Source: Thermoplasmatota archaeon
GTDB lineage: Archaea; Thermoplasmatota; Penumbrarchaeia; Penumbrarchaeales; Penumbrarchaeaceae
Direction: 5' to 3'
Assembly: GCA_029762535.1 (NCBI GenBank)
Contig: JARVGK010000011.1
Location: 1-47,336, forward strand
DNA: 47,336 nucleotides
The notes below the pieces were generated by a model that did not search any database, had not been told where the DNA came from, and worked only from the letters and a program-made list of their open reading frames with translations. A program made the translations under genes and the position numbers. Position 1 is the stretch's first letter. Each line of letters starts with the position of its first letter. Below, piece by piece: positions 1 to 8,900 of this stretch.

Positions 1-1
1 C

Positions 2-895
2 GTTAACGATCCCCCTCATGTGATCGATCCCCATCTAGTCATCGAGATGGACGAGGACACGGAATTGATCCTTGACCTGAATACGATCTTCGGGGACATA
101 GACGGGGATCCCCTTCTCTATTCTGTCCGTCCCTCGGACAATATCTCTTTCGATGTGAGTGAGAATACCCTCTCGATCGTTCCGAACCCGAACTGGTCCG
201 GATCGGAATATATCCATGTCGAAGCCTTTGACGGCCAGTACCGCATCAACGGCAGCTTCCTCCTCATCGTCAACAACGTCAATGATCCACCGTACGATCT
301 CGTCGTCGAATACAACGAGAGCTATGCGGAGGGATCCCCACAGATCGCGAGGGCGAGCGCGAAGGATCCCGATCTTCCGTACGGGGATACCCTCAACTTC
401 ACGTGGAAGGCGGACGGTGTTGCGATAGGTTACGGTCCCGAGATCGATCTGGGCCTTCCCCCGGGATCATATCTCATAAATGTCACGGTGAGGGACGGAT
501 CCGGTCAATCGATCCATCATGAGTTTGAGATCGAGGTGACAAGCCAATCGAATGGTAAGGAACTGCCCTATCTCGCTTTGATACTGATAGCCCTTTTCAT
601 CATATTGGCGGCTATAGGAATACTTATTTTCATGAGGAGGTCCAAAACGGATCCCGATCCGGGAGTGGACTTATCCGATCGAGATGACATGACAAATGAA
701 GGTATGAATGGGGACCCCCCTGTTCTTGAAGAGGATGGCTCGAAGGATTTGACTGAGGATGAGGCTCTGCCTGTCCCCGAATCGACGATCCCAGAGGAGG
801 CACCTGAAACATCGGAGCAGGTCCCGGAAGTGATGCCAATGGAGGATGTATCCCCGGAATTGATCGAACCCTACGATGATCATACCCCGCCATAG
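2..895 (+). CDS. C-terminal part of a cell-surface Ig/cadherin-like membrane protein (5' end outside window)
   Basis: The reading frame is open to the left edge and already encodes a VNDPP motif in its first codons, so this is the 3' end of a longer gene. The same motif recurs near base 280; VNDPP is typical of linkers between tandem cadherin-like or bacterial Ig-like domains, which indicates at least two such domains. One hydrophobic segment (about 566-634) follows, then a short basic stop-transfer sequence (MRRSK) and an acidic Pro/Glu-rich tail of about 90 residues. The topology is therefore an outside repeat region, one membrane anchor and a cytosolic tail. The same plan recurs in four other large proteins of this window. 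The ligand is unknown. Confidence 0.85.
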   Translation, partial: VNDPPHVIDPHLVIEMDEDTELILDLNTIFGDIDGDPLLYSVRPSDNISFDVSENTLSIVPNPNWSGSEYIHVEAFDGQYRINGSFLLIVNNVNDPPYDLVVEYNESYAEGSPQIARASAKDPDLPYGDTLNFTWKADGVAIGYGPEIDLGLPPGSYLINVTVRDGSGQSIHHEFEIEVTSQSNGKELPYLALILIALFIILAAIGILIFMRRSKTDPDPGVDLSDRDDMTNEGMNGDPPVLEEDGSKDLTEDEALPVPESTIPEEAPETSEQVPEVMPMEDVSPELIEPYDDHTPP

Positions 896-951
896 TTCCA
901 CTATGGATGCCATGTCGCTCCTCAGCTTGATACCGTGCTCTCGCTGTTCCG

Positions 952-2790
952 TCACTTCTTCTCAACGAGATATAATATGTCATCCCAGGGATGCCTGTAA
1001 AGCCTCTGCTTCATGCGCTTCTGGTCGAGGGTGTGTCCTATCAGACCGATGGATCTCCCCAGAACGAAGAACCCATTTAGATATCCCAACGATACGATCT
1101 CCTTGAGCTCCTCGTGGGTGAAGAAGTCCGTCCCCCTGAGCATGTCCACCATCAGCACTCCGATGGTCCCGTCCACGTTCAGGATCAGATTCGACTTCTT
1201 CTGGGTGGTGATCCCCTGAACGCCGAGAGCGTAATCCAGGAGGTCCGTTCGTGGGAAGTTCTTGCGAGCATACTCTATGAGTATCGTCACCCTCCCGTCC
1301 GGGTTCTCCAAGGATTTGACGCGATGTCCGATCCCCGGGATCTTGACGTTCTTCCTCTTCATCTCCTCGACGAACTCCCTGGGGGCCAGATCGCGTTCGA
1401 AGGCGTCCTCCATGTACTTCGCGCAGTCGTCGATCGCCCCTCCGAACCTGGGCCCTATGGTCAGCAGTCCTGAGCACAGACACGATATGAGGTCCTTTCC
1501 CGCCCTCGAGGCGATTATGGCGTTGTGCGCTCCAGACACAGCGGGCCCGTGGTCCGCGACTATCATCAGGGCGAGCTCGATGAACTCCGATGCCCACTTC
1601 GGGAACCTCCTTCCGAACCACAGTAAGGATATGACATCCCCCAGCTTACCTCCGCTGTGGACGATCTCCGAGATCGGATACCCTCCGTAGTTCACCTCCT
1701 CGCCCCGGTCGTCGGCGACGGTAGTTATAAAAGATGTCGGCTTGCGTATCATCCCCTTCTTGACCGCCTCGGCGTAGTCGATCGGGATGAGGGGTATGGT
1801 CTCTGGCTCCTTGACGGGAGTGATCCTTCCCTGGTCCTGCAGGGATATGAACGTCCTTGCTATCTCGTCGCCCAGGCTGTCGAAGGATTTCGGTATGATG
1901 GCGCCGGCGCTTTTCAGCGCCGCGTTCTTGGCGTCCGCCGTTTCCCTCTCGTCCCCCGCCTTGGCCCCGGCATGTCCGAACTGGACCTCTGTGGGGAACA
2001 TCTTCGAGCAGGTCCCCATCACCCAGAACACCAACGGCTTGGTCAATAGCCCTTTTTGCAGTGCCTCGACCACGTGGTATTCCTCGTCACCACCTAGCTC
2101 ACCGAGAGCCACCATCATCTTGACCTTCGGGTTCTTCTCGTAGCGGAGGAGATGGTCCAGAAGTCCCGATCCCGGATACTTGTCACCTCCGATGGCCACT
2201 CCTTCGAACACACCATCCGTGTTGTGGGATATGATGTTGAACATCTCGTTGAGCAATCCGCCGGATTTGGTCACAAGGCCTACGGATCCCCTCCTGTAGA
2301 GCTTCTGCTCCTTGATGTTATCGAGCGTCCCTCCGGTGTTCCCCACCTTGAAGGCCCCGGCCCCTATCGCACCCACCGTCGCCGGGCCGATTATGATCTT
2401 CTTGAGCTTCTTCGAAAGGTGGGCGAGCTCCCTCGACCTCCTCTCGGGGACCCCCTCCGCGATGACCGCCACGACCCTGATCCTCTCGTTGAGCAGCGCT
2501 TCCCTGGTGGAGGGGTATGCGGACCTGAACGAGGCGAAGTTCACCATTATATCCACGTCAGGGTGGGCATCGATGGCCTCTTTGATACCAGGATATACCG
2601 GGATCATGATCTCCTTCGTCCCCCAGAAAACTTTATGCACCCCGGTGTTTCCGGGGTTCACAACTGCGGCGACGGAGGGCGTCTCCCTCTGGGAAAGGTA
2701 GTCGAAATCCAGCATCCTCTGTATGGCCCTCTCCTGCAGGTTGTACACGATCGCCTTCGATTCCGTAGAGAACAATAGATACGGCTCCAT
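952..2790 (-). CDS. aclA: ATP-citrate lyase, AclA subunit (SucD-like plus citrate-synthase-like domains)
   Basis: Cleaves citrate with ATP and CoA to acetyl-CoA, oxaloacetate, ADP and Pi, together with AclB. The N-terminal part resembles succinyl-CoA synthetase alpha, with the phosphohistidine motif QFGHAGA (His about residue 273). The C-terminal part is citrate-synthase-like, with DHGPAVSGAH, GLLTIGPRFGGA and GIGHRVK, and it ends in LYRHPWDD. I recall near-identical motifs in the C-terminal half of human ACLY. Length (612 aa) fits two-subunit AclA proteins of green sulfur bacteria. The chosen ATG at 2790 overlaps the aclB stop (TGATG) and sits 5 nt after a GGGTGA ribosome site; a GTG at 2793 is too close to that site. 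An ordinary citrate synthase or succinyl-CoA ligase would not carry both halves. Confidence 0.96.
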   Translation of the reverse strand: MEPYLLFSTESKAIVYNLQERAIQRMLDFDYLSQRETPSVAAVVNPGNTGVHKVFWGTKEIMIPVYPGIKEAIDAHPDVDIMVNFASFRSAYPSTREALLNERIRVVAVIAEGVPERRSRELAHLSKKLKKIIIGPATVGAIGAGAFKVGNTGGTLDNIKEQKLYRRGSVGLVTKSGGLLNEMFNIISHNTDGVFEGVAIGGDKYPGSGLLDHLLRYEKNPKVKMMVALGELGGDEEYHVVEALQKGLLTKPLVFWVMGTCSKMFPTEVQFGHAGAKAGDERETADAKNAALKSAGAIIPKSFDSLGDEIARTFISLQDQGRITPVKEPETIPLIPIDYAEAVKKGMIRKPTSFITTVADDRGEEVNYGGYPISEIVHSGGKLGDVISLLWFGRRFPKWASEFIELALMIVADHGPAVSGAHNAIIASRAGKDLISCLCSGLLTIGPRFGGAIDDCAKYMEDAFERDLAPREFVEEMKRKNVKIPGIGHRVKSLENPDGRVTILIEYARKNFPRTDLLDYALGVQGITTQKKSNLILNVDGTIGVLMVDMLRGTDFFTHEELKEIVSLGYLNGFFVLGRSIGLIGHTLDQKRMKQRLYRHPWDDILYLVEKK

Positions 2791-4073
2791 CACTTCACCC
2801 CCCTTGTATCATCGGCGAAGGCCATTGGAATGATCTGGGTCATATGCAGTTCCGGGCCGAAGACCTTTATGGGGATCCCCGTCTCATCGCCGACCTTCCT
2901 CATCTTCTCGAGACCCATCTTGTAATTGGGCCCGCCTCTTCTCACATAGATCCGGACCCCCACCCTCTTCATCCTGTCGGCGTACTCCCTCAGTGCCTGG
3001 ATGATCCCGGTGAATGTGTTTGCGACATCAGTGAAGTTGGCGATCCCCCCTCCGATCACCAGGATCTTATGCTTTCCGCTCTTGTGCTTCTCCTTGGTCA
3101 TCAGGGAGAGTATCGTCCTGGCATAGAGGTAGGTCTCCTCGGTCGAGGGGTTCCCGCTGTACTCGCCGTAGTTCGCCAATTCCTTGCTGTAGCCCAGGTC
3201 CACTATCGTATCAGCATAGACCACTGAAGCGCCCCCTCCGGCGACCATCGTCCATATCCTCCCCTCGGGATTCAGTATGGTCAGCTTCAGCGATGCACCC
3301 GTCTTCTCATCCAGCGATTTTATGTAGGCCTCTTCGGGATTGTTTTCGGCACCGAAGGATGGAGGGAACTCCACATCACCCCAGACCTCCGGGTTCTGGT
3401 AAATTGCCGTGTCATCGATCTTCGCGACCATATCCAGGCAGCTTATCTTGCCATCGACTATGGTGAAGGGGTTGATCTCGAGGTATGTCATGTCATGGCT
3501 CGAGAAGAACTTGTACATCCCCTGTAAAAAGGTCTCGAGGATGATCCTCTGCTCCTTTGGGACCTTTGATAGGATCGGCGATGGATCGAAGGGCCTCTCA
3601 CCAAGGGGATCGACCACGATCTCTACCACGCTGTCCCAGACATCCTCGATGTTGACGCCTCCCTTGGTGGAGAAATATATGACGTCACCGTGGGATTCCA
3701 TCTTCATCGCGACGTAGTACTCCAGCTCGTGGACCACGAAGGGTTCGATGAGGAAATGCGTCAGCTTCCCGGCGGTCCTGCCGACCTTCGCCCTCTTGTT
3801 CATCTTGGTCTTTATGAACTTTATGGCCTCATCGACCGAAGCATCGAGAAGGACCAATCCGGACTTACCCCTCTTTCCGAAGAGCTGGTCCGGTTTGACC
3901 ACCAGCCTCTTGTTGTTCAACCACGGATAATCATCAGCGAGTCGGGAAAGGTCCGTGTTGGGATCGACCATTACCAGATCGCTGTCGAAAGTCAATCGGT
4001 CGTTCGTGTAGCGCTGCATAAGCCTGTAGAATACCCTTTTCGCGTCATACTCCCTTATACCCCTTCGTGCCAT
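2790..4073 (-). CDS. aclB: ATP-citrate lyase, AclB subunit (ATP-grasp, SucC-like)
   Basis: Supplies the ATP-grasp/CoA-ligase-like part of ATP-citrate lyase. Diagnostic stretches are PWLNNKRLVVKPDQL, FLIEPFV, TYLEINPF, WGDVEFPPSFG, WTMVAGGGASVVYADT, ELANYGEYSG, ILSLMTKEKH and VRRGGPNY, which match the N-terminal half of eukaryotic ACLY as I recall it. Its 427 aa fit the roughly 400-residue bacterial AclB. It is first in the operon, in the order aclB-aclA also known from Chlorobium. The ATG at 4073 follows a perfect GGAGGTGA (4083-4090). ATP-citrate lyase is patchily distributed in archaea; whether it works oxidatively or in a reductive TCA cycle cannot be told from this window. Confidence 0.96.
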   Translation of the reverse strand: MARRGIREYDAKRVFYRLMQRYTNDRLTFDSDLVMVDPNTDLSRLADDYPWLNNKRLVVKPDQLFGKRGKSGLVLLDASVDEAIKFIKTKMNKRAKVGRTAGKLTHFLIEPFVVHELEYYVAMKMESHGDVIYFSTKGGVNIEDVWDSVVEIVVDPLGERPFDPSPILSKVPKEQRIILETFLQGMYKFFSSHDMTYLEINPFTIVDGKISCLDMVAKIDDTAIYQNPEVWGDVEFPPSFGAENNPEEAYIKSLDEKTGASLKLTILNPEGRIWTMVAGGGASVVYADTIVDLGYSKELANYGEYSGNPSTEETYLYARTILSLMTKEKHKSGKHKILVIGGGIANFTDVANTFTGIIQALREYADRMKRVGVRIYVRRGGPNYKMGLEKMRKVGDETGIPIKVFGPELHMTQIIPMAFADDTRGVK

Positions 4074-4102
4074 GATCAGACCTCACCTCCGGTATGCCTC
4101 GA

Positions 4103-4114
4103 ATTAATATAAAA
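4103..4114 (-). promoter_or_regulatory. TATA-like element for aclBA
   Basis: On the minus strand this reads TTTTATATTAAT, centred about 36 bp upstream of the aclB ATG, giving a predicted start site about 10 nt before it. That is slightly too close, because the ribosome site at 4083-4090 would be only partly transcribed; a second AT-rich patch at 4124-4140 is an alternative. Confidence 0.35.
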
Positions 4115-4290
4115 CAACCCCTGAGTATTTGTATTATTGGACCTTAGAATGGATTTATTATTCCTAATTTACGATATTTGATGTTGCTATTAGAACAAAT
4201 TGTCTCAAACCGCAAGGTTGAACACATCCCGATCGATATGAACATGTTATGATATGAAAAATTAAGCTGAGGATCCGTTAGGGACCGTTA

Positions 4291-4488
4291 ATGGAACAAC
4301 AGAGCACTTCTCACATGTCCAAAGAGAAGCCTGAAACCGGCCGTCCTTTGGAAAAGATAATTACCAATAGCCGCGATCAAGTGTTCCGCCTGTCCCCGTT
4401 TCCCCGGCCCTTCGCCGGATCATCGCTTGGCTCCGGGGACGAGATCACAAAGGATGTGTGGAAATGTTCCAGGAAAAACAACAGCTAA
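4291..4488 (+). CDS. Possible small upstream ORF (65 aa) overlapping the aryl-CoA ligase gene
   Basis: A 65-codon frame starts at ATG 4291, about 30 bp after an AAAAATTAAG box (4257-4266), which fits the leaderless spacing seen elsewhere in this window. It overlaps the start of the next gene by about 25 bp in another frame. The product is polar, has no recognisable domain and no membrane segment. It could be a uORF, a short real gene or chance; codon use is not clearly coding. The rest of 4074-4463 holds the divergent promoters and the nested hairpin at 4392-4440, and I see no other gene there. Confidence 0.2.
   Translation: MEQQSTSHMSKEKPETGRPLEKIITNSRDQVFRLSPFPRPFAGSSLGSGDEITKDVWKCSRKNNS
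4392..4440 (+). repeat. Nested inverted repeats upstream of the aryl-CoA ligase gene
   Basis: Outer arms GTCCCCG (4392-4398) and CGGGGAC (4434-4440) are perfectly complementary. Inside lies a second perfect stem, CCGGC (4404-4408) and GCCGG (4414-4418), with a CCTTC loop. The structure ends 23 nt before the likely start codon at 4464, so in the mRNA it could form a cis-acting hairpin. No known riboswitch class was recognised. Confidence 0.4.
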
Positions 4489-5753
4489 TGAACGGAGACG
4501 ATATCTCGCGCCTGCAGCTCAAGAGATTAAAGGCCCAGGTGAAGCACGCTTACGACAACGTCAGGATGTACAGGGATCGCATGGATAAAGCCGGGATCAA
4601 GGTCGATGACATCAGGAAGCTCGAGGACATATCGAAGATCCCGTTCACAAAGAAGGACGATCTGAGGGACCATTACCCATACGGCATACTGGCGGTCCCG
4701 ATAGAGAACGTCATGAGGCTGCATGCCTCCTCCGGAACGACCGGTATTCCGACCGTTGTATCCTACACCAGGCATGATCTCGACACATGGTCGGACCTCA
4801 TGGCCAGATGCTATTCCTGTGCGGGAGTGACACCCTCCGACATCGTTCAGAACGCGTACGGTTACGGCCTTTTCACCGGGGGGCTCGGCTTCCATATGGG
4901 AGCGGAGAGGCTCGGCGCCCTGGTACTACCAACCGCCACGGGAAACACGAAGAGGCAGATCAAGATGATGAGGGACATGAGAACGACCGTCCTTTGCTGC
5001 ACCCCATCATACAGCCTCTACCTCATCGAGGCGCTCCAGGAGGAGAAGGTCGATCCCTCGGAACTGGACCTTCGCATCGGCATGTTCGGCGCCGAGCCCT
5101 GGTCCGATGAGACCAGGCTGCATATCCAGGACAGCCTGGGCATACGGGCGCAGGACCTCTACGGCATGTCGGAGCTGTACGGGCCGGGCGTGGCCGCTGA
5201 ATGCCCGGAACAGAACGGCCTGCACATATGGTCCGACGAGTTCCTCGTCGAGACGATAGACCCGGACACTGGCGAGGTGCTCTCCCCGGGAGAGAAGGGC
5301 GAAGTGGTCTTCACCATGCTCACGCGTGAGGCCATGCCGCTTCTGAGATACAGGACCAGGGACCTGGCCGTGATCGAATACGAGAAATGCGCATGCGGCA
5401 GGTCGCATCCGAGGATAATGAGGATCAAGGGCCGCTCCGACGATATGCTAATAGTGGGAGGCGTGAACGTGTTCCCGTCCCAGATCGAGGACATACTCGT
5501 CGGGATCGAGGAGCTTGGTGAGCAGTACCAGATCGTCCTCGAGACAGACAGGCTGGACCATCTTTATGTGAAGGTCGAGGTCTCGCCCAAATACTGGAAG
5601 AAGGTGGACATGAAGGAGCTGTCGAGCAAGGTCGTCTCCACCCTGCAGGCATCGCTTACGTTAAGAGCAAAGGTCGAGCTTCTCGAACCCGGTGTCATCC
5701 CAAGGACCGAGGGCAAGGCAAAGAGGGTCATAGACCTCCGCAAGAAGATATGA
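4464..5753 (+). CDS. Phenylacetate-CoA ligase-like adenylate-forming enzyme (PaaK family)
   Basis: Activates an aryl or acyl carboxylate with ATP to an adenylate and then to the CoA thioester in the cytosol. Family marks in order: LQLKRLKAQVKHAYDNV near the N-terminus, the phosphate-binding motif SSGTTGIP (about residue 90), YGMSELYGPGV, RYRTRDLA, a Cys-containing ACGRSHPR stretch, GRSDDMLIVGGVNVFPSQIE, and a C-terminal TEGKAKRV carrying the probable catalytic Lys. Length (429-431 aa) matches PaaK. GTG 4458, ATG 4464 and ATG 4491 are all possible starts; 4464 fits the family N-terminus. Archaea use such ligases for phenylacetate or indoleacetate made from aromatic amino acids, or generally for aryl acids; the substrate is not visible here. 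Confidence 0.92.
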   Translation: MFQEKQQLMNGDDISRLQLKRLKAQVKHAYDNVRMYRDRMDKAGIKVDDIRKLEDISKIPFTKKDDLRDHYPYGILAVPIENVMRLHASSGTTGIPTVVSYTRHDLDTWSDLMARCYSCAGVTPSDIVQNAYGYGLFTGGLGFHMGAERLGALVLPTATGNTKRQIKMMRDMRTTVLCCTPSYSLYLIEALQEEKVDPSELDLRIGMFGAEPWSDETRLHIQDSLGIRAQDLYGMSELYGPGVAAECPEQNGLHIWSDEFLVETIDPDTGEVLSPGEKGEVVFTMLTREAMPLLRYRTRDLAVIEYEKCACGRSHPRIMRIKGRSDDMLIVGGVNVFPSQIEDILVGIEELGEQYQIVLETDRLDHLYVKVEVSPKYWKKVDMKELSSKVVSTLQASLTLRAKVELLEPGVIPRTEGKAKRVIDLRKKI

Positions 5754-5829
5754 GCATGTCACACCATGTATCATTTGGTCGGACATCATACAGGCTAGAG
5801 TATCCACATATGAGAATAATGAGGGCATC

Positions 5830-5842
5830 TCTTTAAATAACC
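5830..5842 (+). promoter_or_regulatory. TATA element for the gingipain-like gene
   Basis: TCTTTAAATAACC lies about 73 bp before the TTG start at 5909, which predicts a leader of roughly 45 nt containing the GGAGG ribosome site at 5897-5901. It is the only good TATA in 5754-5908. Confidence 0.4.
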
Positions 5843-5908
5843 AATAAATTCATCTACAAGTGGATCCGTGTCCAGCGCCCGGAAACACGTGCATCCGGAG
5901 GGCCGAGT

Positions 5909-8900
5909 TTGAGAGCCTCGAGAATAAGCATATCCTTCACTATATCGATGATCATCCTATCGATCCTGTCCGCATCGTTCGTATCAGCACTTGAAGGGGA
6001 GGGCCTTTACGAGGGTGAGACCGTGGAGATCGCCCTCCATCTTTCATTCGATGCTACCGAAATGACCGTCGTTGAGAGCCTGGGGCATTCTCTATTGATC
6101 CATACTGAATACGACATGCCCTCGAAAGAGGGATCTCCTTTCGTCCCCGTTCTTCACTTCAACGTGCTCATACCGGCCGACGCGGGAGAGTACCGACTGG
6201 AGATAAGAGACCTCGAGGAGGCCTTCCTACCGCTATCCCTACCGATCGCGGCGGTCCCGGACCAGGTGCCGATATCCATAGGGTCCGAAGATGAACTTCC
6301 ATATCGACCCTTTTCGACACCGATAAAGGAACCTATGAGCTCACAGGGAGAGGGTAGGATGAGAGGATACCGGATCCTTTCCCTTCGCTACAACCCCGTA
6401 ATGCCCGTTGATGGTGGGGTGAGGATCATAACCTCCATCGAGGCCGCCGTGCTGATCCCGATCGATGAAGAACTGTCCGAGAACGTGCAGTATCCTTCAG
6501 TAGATGACGGTGTCTTCGAGGCCATGGTCGAGGACTCTGTCATCAATTCCGGGGACATGCAGATGTTCGGATCGCTGATGTTCTCGCCCACCGGCAATCT
6601 ACCCGATGGAGACCACAGATACGTACTGATCACGAACCCCGACAAGGTCGGGAGCTCTTTCGATCCCCTCGTGGAGTGGAAGACCAGAAAGGGCGTCCCC
6701 GCGACATCGGTGACCACCAGGTTCATCTACGACAACTATGCTGGAAGGGACGATCAGGAGAGGATCAGGAACTTCATCATCGACGCGGTGGCGACATGGG
6801 ATGCGGAATACGTCCTTCTGGGAGGCGATACCTCCGTGATCCCTTACAGGGGATGCTATGCCAAGGTCGGAAGCTACACACAGAGCGACATCGCCGCCGA
6901 CCTGTACTATTCGGACCTGGACGGGACGTTCAACTACAACAACAACTCGGTATGGGGCGAGACCGGCGACATGGTCGATCTGAGACCGGACGTCCTCGTC
7001 GGCAGGGCCCCGGTCGAGACCGTTTCCGAGGCCGCGGTATTCGTCGAGAAGACGCTCTCGTACGAGCTCGAGCCCCCTTCTGGATACCTCGACAGGGTCC
7101 TTCTCGCGGGCGAGTACCTCGATGCGAACACCAATTCCTCAAGGGGGCTTGACATCATCAAGAACAACCTTTTGCCCCCCAACTCGAACGCGACCTCTCT
7201 CTGGGACGCATCCAGCGGCAAGGCCGGTACGCTCTCGAAGAACAGCTTCATCGCCGGGATCAACCTCGGTACGGGGTTGGCCCTTCACAGCGGCCACTCC
7301 AGCGAGACGGTCATGAGCATGGGATCCCCTGGAGGGGGCACATACAATCTATACAACGGCGACATATCGAAGTACAACGGGGGATACAAGCTCGGGATCG
7401 TCAACTCCATTGGGTGCATAACCACCCGCTTCAATTATAACGACTGCATAGCCGAGAACCATGTCAAGAGGACGGACGGGGGGAGCGTCGCCTATATAGG
7501 CAACTCCAGGTATGGCTGGTACTCGCCGTACAACCCCGGCTACGGGGCATCGGAGAGGTACCAGTATACGATGGTACAACAGCTGTTCTCCAACAAGAGG
7601 ACAGGGATGGGCGAGCATTTCGCCATGGGCAAGAACGCCTACGTCTCCACCGCCGGGTCGAACAACGCCTACAGATGGTGCATGTACGCCCTGAACCTCA
7701 TAGGCGACCCGGAACCGGATGTGAGGACCGCCGAACCCTCGAACCTGACGGTATCCTGCCCGGATCGTATCGGCCTCAACAGCAGCAGGTTCGAGGTCGT
7801 CGTGAAGGACGACGGAGGCCTTCCACTTAAAGGGGCCCTCGTATGCCTGCAGCAGAGCGGGTATTACAACTACACCCGAACCGATGTGTTCGGAAAGGCC
7901 GCTTTCATTTTCCAGTCCAACAGAACCGACCGCGTGAACGTGACGGTGACCGCATGGAACCATCTGCCTTACACGTTGAACATATCCGTCGATATGGAGC
8001 CGCCTTCCATCTCACTGAACGTTTCAGGCAATGCCACCACCGGCGACGAGTTCCACATCCGCTGTAGCGCCACCGACAATTTCGGGGTGGAGAACGTCCG
8101 GGTGTATTACACCCAGGGACCCGACCTCAGGTACGTCAACGAGATGATGCTGTCCGGTTCCAACTCCAGCTACAGCGGGGTCATCACAGTTTTGAACGAC
8201 AGCCTCGAGGACCTAATGATCATGGCCCTCGCCAGGGATATATCCGGCAACGAGGCCCGTACCAATTGGACCGGGATAAAGGTCATCGACAACGATCCGC
8301 CGAGCCTGACCGTCCAGTCCTGTCCGGACCCACCGACAACGGGGGATCCCTTCACGTTCGGGGTCCATGCCTTTGACAATATCGGCATATCCGGAGTGCA
8401 AGCGGAGCTGTACATTGACGAGGAGCTGTTCGATGGCCCGATGGATATGGTTAGCATCGGCGGCGGGCTCTGGACCGCCGCGTTCACGATCCCCTCTGAC
8501 TCGGTCGGCCTGGCATACGCCTCCTTCAAAGCCCATGATGATGCCGGGAATTATGTGGAGATCACGGGGGACACGATACGGATATCCGATAATGACGCGC
8601 CAATTTTCACAGGCGACCTCACCCCGGACATCGCGACCACGGGGGACACTCTCGTCCTGGCAGCTGAATTCACGGACAATATCGGCGTCGCAGGGGTATC
8701 GGCGAGCTGGAGGTATTCGTCCACACAGTTCATGACCACGGTCGATATGGAGTACGATGACGGAGCGTTCAAGGCATACCTGGACATGCCCCCGAACAGA
8801 CTGGAGGATATCGAATACAAGTTCATCTCGGAGGACCTGGCCGGAAACGTGGCCGAGACGGAATTCTTCAATGTAAGGACCGTAGACGACGATCCCCCCA

